Shown: positions 1 to 5,410 of the stretch, piece by piece
How positions within the stretch are numbered: the stretch's first letter is position 1
How the letters are laid out: each line of letters opens with the position of its first letter
NCBI GenBank assembly: GCA_900546465.1
Contig: URCX01000122.1
Location: 1-5,738 of the forward strand
Source: an uncultured Bacteroidota bacterium
GTDB taxonomy: Bacteria; Bacteroidota; Bacteroidia; Bacteroidales; P3
Direction: 5' to 3'
DNA length: 5,738 bases
Position numbers and translations under genes: made by a program
Notes under the pieces: model-generated
Seen by the model: the letters and a program-made list of their open reading frames with translations, nothing else
Told to the model about the DNA's origin: nothing
The model's database searches: none

Positions 1-1
1 G

Positions 2-82
2 GATGAACTAAAAGAAATATATAAGAAAAGATGGCAAATAGAAATATCATATAATAGCATAAAAAACAAATTAAAACAATAC
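2..82 (+). pseudogene. C-terminal fragment of an IS4-family transposase (YREK signature)
   Basis: Reading frame 2 is open from the window edge and begins DELKEIYKKRWQIE, continuing with ISYNSIKNKLK. This contains Y7, R10, E14 and K21 with exactly the spacing Y-x2-R-x3-E-x6-K, the signature around the catalytic Glu of IS4-family DDE transposases; the KRWQIE context is also typical. Family members usually continue for several dozen residues after the Lys. Here the transposase-like sequence stops being recognisable at about position 76, and the frame runs on into the next gene until a TGA at 176-178. I therefore infer a truncated remnant whose end was lost by deletion or recombination. No terminal inverted repeat or target duplication can be seen, and the rest lies outside the window. 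The match is short (about 25 residues), so a chance resemblance is possible but unlikely given the exact spacing. Confidence 0.6.
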
Positions 83-83
83 C

Positions 84-2051
84 ATGTCCAACATTCTGAA
101 AAGTATCATTGCATCAGTTCTTCTTTCTCTTTGTTTCACAAGTGCATTCTCACAAGAGAAGTACGCATCAAGTTATGAGAAAAAGGGAGACAAAGCATTC
201 TTCAAAGGTAATTATACCGAAGCATTGGAATATTACACCATCGGAAGGCGTTTCCTTGTCAAACCTCTTTCTCTTATGTATAAATGTGGCGAGGCTTGCC
301 GAATGCTGAAAGATTACGATAAAGCAGAATATTGGTATCAGAAAGTACTTATAGAGAACGATACCTTGAATATCAATGAAACTTTCCCGATGCTGTATCT
401 CAATCTTGCACAAGTGGCGAAATGTAACGGTAATCTTATACAGGCACAACATTTTCTCAACACCTGCCTACTTGATTGCGGTGATATAAAAATCAGGAAG
501 CAATGTAAGCACGAACTTGAAAACATAAGGTGGATATTCGATAATGAAACACCGGAGGAGAATACCTTTATAACCAACCTCGGAGGCAATGTAAATGATT
601 CTTTCTCCCAATCCGGGAATTTTGTTTTGAATGACAGTGTGCTTTTCTTCACATCACCGGTTTACAAGGAAGTTCACGAACACGGAAACACATATTACTC
701 CGATGTATATAATAAAATCTTCCTCTCTTTCATAGATGAGGACTTCTATACCCCTGCTCGCGAACTTGATATGCCCGAAGTGAATAAAAAGAAAACCAAT
801 GCCTCCAATTTCTTCTTTGATACCGTGTCGCAAACAATCTGGTTCAATCGTTGCACAACAACGAACGGCAAAGAAAATTGCCAAATATGGTACACGGTAA
901 AGAAGAATAACAAGTGGACAAAGGCGAAACTCTTCGAACCGCTCTACGATAAAAACTCTTCAAACCTTTGTCCCATAGTAGCAAGAAACGAAGATGATGG
1001 CAAAACCTTGATGTATTTTTCCAGTAATAGAGCAGGGGGCTTCGGAGGTTTCGATATATGGTATATAGACTTGACAAGCGAAACTCCAATTCCCGTAAAT
1101 CTTGGCTCAACCATAAATACAAACGGCAATGAGCTTACTCCACATTATTGCGATGACGAACAAACGCTGTATTTCTCCTCAGACAAGCATTTCGGTTTCG
1201 GAGGCTTCGATATTTTCCGCAGCGAGGGTTGGTTGCAAAGGTGGACTACACCCGAGAATCTGCTTCCACCTATTAACTCACCTGCTAACGATTTATATCC
1301 TTTTGTTTCGGAAAGCGGGGAAAGAGGATATTTCACCTCCAATCGAAAAACAGACAATACTTCCGGCAACAAGACCTGTTGTAATGACCTTTATCGTTGG
1401 GATAAACAACTTCCTGAAGTTGCCACAATCCAACAGGTAAAGGAAAAAGAAGTCTTTAATCCGGCTTTTGACCTGCCGATAGCACTATACTTTCACAATG
1501 ATGAACCCAACCCCAATACCACAGACAGTGTAACGACCATAGATTATGAACAATGCTATAAATCCTATCGAGCATTAAGCAACCTCTATAAAGCAAGAGC
1601 CTCTTACGGTCGTTCCGATAGTCTTGAAGATGTGGCAATACGTCAAACAGAAGAGTTCTTCTCCCAAAAGTTGGATATTGGAATGAAAAAATTGAACCTG
1701 TTAGCCCAATTCATGTACGACAAAGTCAAAGAAGGCAAAACCATAAGACTGCAAGTTGCCGGTTATGCTTCCGCACTGTATAACGAAGACTATAATTACA
1801 GACTCTCACAAAGAAGAATATCCAGCCTTGAAAACTATTTCAAGAATTGGAATAATGGAGCAATGCGTGAATACTTCCGAACAATAGATGAAAATGACAG
1901 TCCGAAAATAAAAATAGAACGTTTGGCAATAGGCAAATTGGAAAGTCGCAGTGAAAATCCGGAAATCCTTGAGGAGAAACGCCGCAGTATATACACAAAA
2001 GAAGCCATGGAGGATAGAAGAATAGAAATCAGAGTGTTGGATTATAAATAA
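84..2051 (+). CDS. PorE-like envelope protein: TPR, PD40 beta-propeller, OmpA-like C-terminus
   Basis: This 655-residue protein probably sits in the periplasm, tied to peptidoglycan or the outer membrane. Residues 1-23 form a signal peptide (hydrophobic 8-22) with likely signal peptidase I cleavage after AFS. Three TPR-like helical pairs follow (about 27-60, 64-90, 103-130). Five propeller blades span about 165-440, with clear PD40 motifs at 309-328 (YFSSNRAGGFGGFDIWY) and 362-378 (LYFSSDKHFGFGGFDIF). The last blade has the Cys-Cys-Asn-Asp-Leu-Tyr signature (432-437). The OmpA-like region starts near LYFHNDEPNP (468-477) and ends with LSQRR (574-578) and EDRRIEIRV (643-651). This layout resembles PorE (P. 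gingivalis PG1058), linked to type IX secretion, but only about 25 residues separate propeller and OmpA domain, so PorE's carboxypeptidase-regulatory-like domain appears absent. It may instead be another member of the broad TPR-PD40-OmpA family. The ATG at 84 is chosen because it gives a complete signal peptide; upstream is AT-rich with no clear Shine-Dalgarno. Confidence 0.85.
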   Translation: MSNILKSIIASVLLSLCFTSAFSQEKYASSYEKKGDKAFFKGNYTEALEYYTIGRRFLVKPLSLMYKCGEACRMLKDYDKAEYWYQKVLIENDTLNINETFPMLYLNLAQVAKCNGNLIQAQHFLNTCLLDCGDIKIRKQCKHELENIRWIFDNETPEENTFITNLGGNVNDSFSQSGNFVLNDSVLFFTSPVYKEVHEHGNTYYSDVYNKIFLSFIDEDFYTPARELDMPEVNKKKTNASNFFFDTVSQTIWFNRCTTTNGKENCQIWYTVKKNNKWTKAKLFEPLYDKNSSNLCPIVARNEDDGKTLMYFSSNRAGGFGGFDIWYIDLTSETPIPVNLGSTINTNGNELTPHYCDDEQTLYFSSDKHFGFGGFDIFRSEGWLQRWTTPENLLPPINSPANDLYPFVSESGERGYFTSNRKTDNTSGNKTCCNDLYRWDKQLPEVATIQQVKEKEVFNPAFDLPIALYFHNDEPNPNTTDSVTTIDYEQCYKSYRALSNLYKARASYGRSDSLEDVAIRQTEEFFSQKLDIGMKKLNLLAQFMYDKVKEGKTIRLQVAGYASALYNEDYNYRLSQRRISSLENYFKNWNNGAMREYFRTIDENDSPKIKIERLAIGKLESRSENPEILEEKRRSIYTKEAMEDRRIEIRVLDYK

Positions 2052-2099
2052 ACACAACTTCGCATAGCTTTCATACACAGCTTTCATAAATCCTTTTAC

Positions 2100-2162
2100 A
2101 TAGACATCAAGAGACGTTCTTATTTGAGCAGAGCAAAAAGAACGGCTCTTGCCATTGTCTAT
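2100..2162 (+). terminator. Long imperfect hairpin downstream of the PorE-like gene
   Basis: The core stem pairs 2109-2121 (aagagacgttctt) with 2138-2150 (aagaacggctctt), 12 of 13 positions. It extends outward through C2108-G2151 and then, after a bulge, pairs 2100-2106 (atagaca) with 2156-2162 (tgtctat). Inside the loop, tttg (2123-2126) can pair with caaa (2134-2137). It starts 49 bp after the stop codon and ends about 58 bp before the next promoter's -7 box, so ending the upstream transcript is the simplest role. No real T-run follows the stem, so it is not a textbook rho-independent terminator. It could instead protect the mRNA 3' end or belong to a small RNA. Confidence 0.4.
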
Positions 2163-2196
2163 TTATACCTTGCATTGAATATTTCCCATAAAAGAA

Positions 2197-2227
2197 GCTG
2201 CGAATAATCGTTTTATTGCTACCTTTG
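2197..2227 (+). promoter_or_regulatory. Bacteroides-type promoter of the LysE-family gene
   Basis: TACCTTTG at 2220-2227 matches the Bacteroides -7 consensus TAnnTTTG exactly. Nineteen bases upstream lies GCTG (2197-2200), a weak match to the -33 TTTG element. Transcription would start roughly at 2232-2236, giving a leader of about 22-26 bases before the ATG at 2258. The -7 box is framed by a small inverted repeat (attgc 2215-2219, gcaat 2227-2231) and by a direct repeat (2206-2218 and 2229-2242), which could be an operator. Sequence match only; no expression data. Confidence 0.6.
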
Positions 2228-2245
2228 CAATCGTTTTTATTGTGC

Positions 2246-2250
2246 AGGGG
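2246..2250 (+). promoter_or_regulatory. Purine-rich ribosome binding site (AGGGG)
   Basis: AGGGG lies seven bases before the ATG at 2258. It supports that ATG over the in-frame TTG at 2216, which would lie upstream of the predicted transcription start. A Shine-Dalgarno this strong is somewhat uncommon in Bacteroidota. Confidence 0.5.
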
Positions 2251-2257
2251 CTTTCAA

Positions 2258-2902
2258 ATGGTGAGTTTTAATGTCATTACACAAGGGATACTATTCGGTC
2301 TGACACTCTCTTTAATGGTCGGCCCCGCCTTTTTTTCTCTCATTCAAACAAGCATAACAAAGGGATTTCGCAGCGGAGCACACCTTGCCATGGGTGTATC
2401 CCTATCGGATATTTCCATGGTATTCATAGCATGGTTCGGTGTAAGTTCCTTATTCGCTTCCGACAAAGCACAAAAACTCATAGGACTTATAGGCGGCATT
2501 ATTATAATCTGCTTCGGCATTTATACGGCAACGAGACGACATATCACCCAACCGAAACGCAACATAGAAACCGTCAGTAAATTTCAATTAAAGTATATTC
2601 TCAAAGGCTTTATCTTCAATATAGCCAATCCCGGAGTATGGATTTTCTGGCTTATACCAATAAACGTTACAATGAGTTATGATAAACGTAGCGAGCAAAT
2701 AACATTTCTCATCTGTATTTTGCTGACCGTGTTTTTCATGGACATCATAAAATGTGCCATAGCTACGGAATTGAAACGTTTCATGACCGATAATGTAATT
2801 ACGATAATCAATAGAGTTGTAGGAAGCATACTCATACTCTTCGGACTCTATCTTCTGATAGTCTCCTTCACCACCATACATCTTCCCGATATGATATTGT
2901 AA
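2258..2902 (+). CDS. LysE-family transporter (amino-acid or small-metabolite exporter)
   Basis: This inner-membrane protein of 214 residues belongs to the LysE/RhtB exporter superfamily, whose members move amino acids or related metabolites out of the cytoplasm by secondary transport. Six hydrophobic segments are visible at about 5-28, 40-63, 72-92, 112-138, 148-170 and 181-204, the usual number and length for the family. Family signatures are LMVGPAFFSLIQTSITKGF (19-37; conserved Gly-Pro early in the first segment, then the Gly-rich loop), a Gly/Ser/Asp run ending at D51 in segment 2, and GFIFNIANPGVWIFW (117-131; conserved Asn-Pro in segment 4). The charged loop at about 92-110 separates the two halves. 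The gene has its own promoter and is followed by a large palindrome, so it is probably monocistronic. The substrate cannot be told from sequence. The ATG at 2258 is preferred because it follows AGGGG and lies inside the predicted transcript. Confidence 0.88.
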   Translation: MVSFNVITQGILFGLTLSLMVGPAFFSLIQTSITKGFRSGAHLAMGVSLSDISMVFIAWFGVSSLFASDKAQKLIGLIGGIIIICFGIYTATRRHITQPKRNIETVSKFQLKYILKGFIFNIANPGVWIFWLIPINVTMSYDKRSEQITFLICILLTVFFMDIIKCAIATELKRFMTDNVITIINRVVGSILILFGLYLLIVSFTTIHLPDMIL

Positions 2903-2971
2903 GCTCGAAACCTTCTTTTGTAACCATTATAATACCACCTTATAAAACCATTGCTTTTCAAGCATTTACTC

Positions 2972-3044
2972 AAACGCCCTTTCAGAAAATTGAAATGCCG
3001 TTTGGAGAAATTGTAACGCCGTTCTAATTTCCTGAAAGGGCGTT
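2972..3044 (+). repeat. Four copies of a 10-bp motif at exact 21-bp spacing
   Basis: AAACGCCCTT (2972), AAATGCCGTT (2993), TAACGCCGTT (3014) and AAAGGGCGTT (3035) begin exactly 21 bp apart. The first two full 21-bp units agree at 15 of 21 positions, including a shared AAATTG-type end. The fourth copy is more diverged and also forms the right arm of the palindrome, so repeat and palindrome share the same DNA. Most of the pattern may come from partial self-complementarity of the core AACGCCGTT. Confidence 0.5.
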
Positions 3045-3045
3045 T
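2972..3045. terminator. 74-bp palindrome between convergent genes, probable terminator
   Basis: The arms 2972-3002 and 3015-3045 pair in one unbroken register around a 12-nt loop. The outer 14 bp (aaacgccctttcag with ctgaaagggcgttt) are perfect. Over the full 31-bp arms there are three mismatches (at 2986, 2993 and 2998) and two G-T wobbles. It lies 69 bp after the exporter stop and 50 bp beyond the nuclease stop on the other strand. On the plus strand the stem is followed by a T-rich stretch (cgttctttctt), which suits a terminator for the exporter gene. On the minus strand no T-run follows, so termination of the rlmN-ispG-nuclease transcript here is less certain. The stem is unusually long for a plain terminator. 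Confidence 0.6.
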
Positions 3046-3095
3046 CGTTCTTTCTTGGCTTTATGTTTTTGTTATTGTTGGGCGGTTGGGGCGGT

Positions 3096-3935
3096 TTATT
3101 GCCAGAGTTTGGTGTCTGTAAGTGTTTCCAATGAATCTATAAGCGGGTTTGCGTCTTGGGAAGGAAAGAAGTTCAATCCTGTAATTTGCTCCACTTCCCG
3201 CACATTGCAGCAATAACGGAAGATATTGCCTTTTATGTTGGTATTCTCCATGAGAAAGGCTATCATCTTGTAAGTCGGGTAGGATATATCTACGACAACT
3301 TTATAGAATTTGCTGCATACGCTCACTCTATTCTCTCCTATTTCTCCTTTCTTGCTGCTTAGAACGGGACCGCATAGCACAAGAATACTGTCATTCTCCA
3401 CTGCCCATTGTCTGACTCTGCCTTCCAACTTTTTCCATAGCCCGTCATTGAAACTCTGATACTGTGGGGATACATTGCTCATGTAGAAGGTTTCTTTCAT
3501 TGAAGCAAACGACCAACACATATCCTTTGACGGGCAGAGATGTCCGCGAACATATCCTGAATTTGTGTAATCCTGTTTGGTGGCATAATTGTCTGACAGA
3601 AGATAATCCTTTTTGAAGCCTACGCCTTTCCTGCTCACATTATCGTTTTCCTGTACCATTTCAGCCGTAAGCAGATAAGCCACATAGGCTGCTTGTTTGT
3701 GTTTTGTGTCGTAGCCTACCATATAATACTTATGGTCAAGGAGCTTCAATTCTTCGGAACTTGACGGCAAGGCATTACCGAGGGAGAAACATTCTTTCGC
3801 TTTTTCTTCGTTTCCGATTGACTCTCCGGTGTTTTCCAATGTCTTTTGGGAAGAGGAAAAGCTGTATATGGTTAAACTTATCCCGATGATAAGCAGAGCG
3901 GATAAAAAAATTATACTTGCTTTTCTTCCTGCCAT
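3096..3935 (-). CDS. DNA/RNA non-specific endonuclease (NUC1 family), membrane-anchored or exported
   Basis: This 279-residue protein belongs to the beta-beta-alpha-metal nuclease family of Serratia nuclease and EndoG, which cut single- and double-stranded DNA and RNA using one divalent metal ion. Residues 7-27 are a hydrophobic signal peptide or signal anchor without a clear cleavage site, followed by a Ser/Glu-rich linker (28-62) and the catalytic domain (about 65-279). The active-site motif is YVRGHLCPS (128-136), with H132 as the expected general base. The metal-binding part is SPQYQSFNDGLWKKLE (156-171), with N163 and E171. The spacings H to N (31) and N to E (8) nearly equal those of Serratia nuclease (30 and 8). 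The first Asp of the usual DRGH is Val129. The start codon lies inside the end of ispG (25-bp overlap, different frame), which implies translational coupling as the last gene of the operon. Possible roles are nucleic-acid scavenging or defence against extracellular DNA; neither can be shown here. Confidence 0.87.
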   Translation of the reverse strand: MAGRKASIIFLSALLIIGISLTIYSFSSSQKTLENTGESIGNEEKAKECFSLGNALPSSSEELKLLDHKYYMVGYDTKHKQAAYVAYLLTAEMVQENDNVSRKGVGFKKDYLLSDNYATKQDYTNSGYVRGHLCPSKDMCWSFASMKETFYMSNVSPQYQSFNDGLWKKLEGRVRQWAVENDSILVLCGPVLSSKKGEIGENRVSVCSKFYKVVVDISYPTYKMIAFLMENTNIKGNIFRYCCNVREVEQITGLNFFPSQDANPLIDSLETLTDTKLWQ

Positions 3936-5410
3936 TTTCCGTCTTCTTTAATCATGGCGACCAAAAGCTCTATTGCTTTATCTTCATCTATATTTGAATG
4001 GACGAGTTTGCCTTCACGATAAAGGTGAACCTTGTGTTCCAAACTGCCGATGTAACCGTAATTTGCGTCAGCCATCTCTCCGGGACCGTTAACTATGCAA
4101 CCCATGACGGCAATCTTCAAACCTTTCAAATGCTTACACCTCTGCTTTACTTTTTCGAGTGCTGTCTGTATATCATATTTCGTTCTGCCGCATGAAGGAC
4201 AGGCAATAAATTCTGCTTTGTATATTTTTTCGCCCGTAGCCTGCAATAAATCTGCCTCAAACTGTTTGTCCGATAAAGAAAGGCTTGTAAGACGACCTTC
4301 CATAATCAAAGCCGATATATCTCCTGCCAATCTTGCACAATCCTGTTTAGCGTCTGTTTGCTCAACTCTTATTAAGGTGTTCTCCTTTTGTGATATCGTT
4401 ATAACAGATGCAAGATTTATATTTGCAGAATCAACATTCAGGATTTTGTTTTGCTCATTCGCGGCTCTTTGTCTTTCAAAACTTGCAGCCAATGCTATCT
4501 TCTTTCCGCTGCTTTCAAAAGGAATGTCCTTATATGCCTGTACTATCTGCTGTGCAACGGGTATTTCGTTCTCGGGTTTTTCGGTCAAAGAAACTCTTAT
4601 AGTATCTCCTATGCCTATTGCAAGCAAACTGCCTATGCCTGCCATGGATTTGATTCTGCCGTCCTGTCCGTTGCCGGCTTCTGTTACCCCGAGATGAATC
4701 GGATAGTCCAATCCCTCTTCCTGTAACATGGCTGCAAGCATTCGTGTTGAGAAATTCATCACCTTAACATTGCTTGACTTCATTGAAAGCACCAAATCGT
4801 CATATTGCATATCATGACAAATTCTTGCAAACTCCATTGCAGAAACAGCCATTGCGTATGGAGTATCACCGTATCGGTTCATTATTCTTCTGCTTAGAGA
4901 ACCGTGATTGGTTCCTATTCGCATGGCAGTATGGTTTGCCTTGCATATCTCTATCAAAGGCTGAAGTCTGTCTGCAATCTTGGCAAGTTCGTCATTGTAC
5001 TCCTGTTGCGAATACTCCGACTTGCTTGTGTTCCTATCCGTATAGTTTCCCGGATTTATTCTGACCTTATTCACTATTGCCGCAGCGACTTCTGCCGCTT
5101 TCGGATTGAAGTGAATATCCGCTATAAGGGGAATATTGTAATTTCTCTTGGCGAGTTCGTTCTTTATATTGTACAAATTCTCTGCTGCCTGCACATTGGA
5201 TGCTGTTATCCTTACCAATTCGCAACCCGAATCGATAAGCCGCATACACTGCTGCACCGTTGCAGCGGTATCCATCGTATCTGTATTTGTCATTGACTGT
5301 ATTCTGACGGGATTGAAGCCGCCTATACCAACATTGCCAACCAATACCTCTCGGCTTTTACGCCTTTTTACAGTATTGTTTATTGTCCATGAAATCATCT
5401 TATCGCTCAT
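3911..5410 (-). CDS. ispG: 4-hydroxy-3-methylbut-2-enyl diphosphate synthase, plant-like class
   Basis: IspG (GcpE) reduces methylerythritol cyclodiphosphate to HMBPP, the penultimate step of the MEP isoprenoid pathway, using a [4Fe-4S] cluster in the cytoplasm. From the ATG at 5410 it has 499 residues. The N-terminal TIM barrel shows RIQSMTNTDT (36-45), ADIHFNPKAAE (97-107), VRINPGN (116-122), RIGTNHGSLS (164-173) and HLGVTEAGNG (239-248). The C-terminal cluster domain has ACPSCGR (C404, C407) and GCIVNGPGE (C438, E445), the three Cys and one Glu ligands. Between them, about residues 295-395, is an insertion corresponding to domain A* of plant and Bacteroidota enzymes but only about 100 residues long; family members with a full A* are around 600 residues. 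E. coli IspG (372) lacks it. The start overlaps the rlmN end by 11 bp. A second ATG at 5398 is also possible; a GGAG at 5412-5415 lies 1 nt from the first and 13 nt from the second, so it does not decide. Confidence 0.93.
   Translation of the reverse strand: MSDKMISWTINNTVKRRKSREVLVGNVGIGGFNPVRIQSMTNTDTMDTAATVQQCMRLIDSGCELVRITASNVQAAENLYNIKNELAKRNYNIPLIADIHFNPKAAEVAAAIVNKVRINPGNYTDRNTSKSEYSQQEYNDELAKIADRLQPLIEICKANHTAMRIGTNHGSLSRRIMNRYGDTPYAMAVSAMEFARICHDMQYDDLVLSMKSSNVKVMNFSTRMLAAMLQEEGLDYPIHLGVTEAGNGQDGRIKSMAGIGSLLAIGIGDTIRVSLTEKPENEIPVAQQIVQAYKDIPFESSGKKIALAASFERQRAANEQNKILNVDSANINLASVITISQKENTLIRVEQTDAKQDCARLAGDISALIMEGRLTSLSLSDKQFEADLLQATGEKIYKAEFIACPSCGRTKYDIQTALEKVKQRCKHLKGLKIAVMGCIVNGPGEMADANYGYIGSLEHKVHLYREGKLVHSNIDEDKAIELLVAMIKEDGKWQEEKQV

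Noticed and set aside
132..134. Cys17 as a lipoprotein attachment site in the PorE-like protein
   Set aside because: The preceding residues are L-S-L, with Leu at -1 where Gly, Ala or Ser is expected; a signal peptidase I site after AFS is a better fit, though lipidation is not fully excluded.
2066..2088. AGCTTTCATA repeated twice 13 bp apart after the PorE-like gene
   Set aside because: Two short AT-rich copies with no symmetry or promoter nearby; most likely coincidental or a slippage trace.
2216..2257. In-frame TTG start adding 14 residues to the LysE-family protein
   Set aside because: It overlaps the -7 box at 2220-2227, so it would lie upstream of the transcript; the ATG at 2258 has a good AGGGG seven bases ahead and gives a normal family N-terminus.
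2588..2881. 97-codon minus-strand frame inside the LysE-family gene
   Set aside because: Antisense shadow of a well-supported membrane protein gene; no motif or independent signals.
2972..3055. CRISPR-like array because of regular 21-bp spacing
   Set aside because: The repeat core is only about 10 bp and imperfect, the spacing is too short for repeat plus spacer, and the block is explained as one long palindrome.
3080..3096. Tandem GGGCGGTT copies just past the nuclease stop
   Set aside because: Only two short copies at 3080-3087 and 3089-3096; no partner structure or known site, so probably chance.
4095..4697. 200-codon open frame on the plus strand opposite ispG
   Set aside because: It lies wholly inside ispG on the opposite strand, its translation is Cys/Ser/Phe-rich antisense-type sequence, and it has no recognisable motif.
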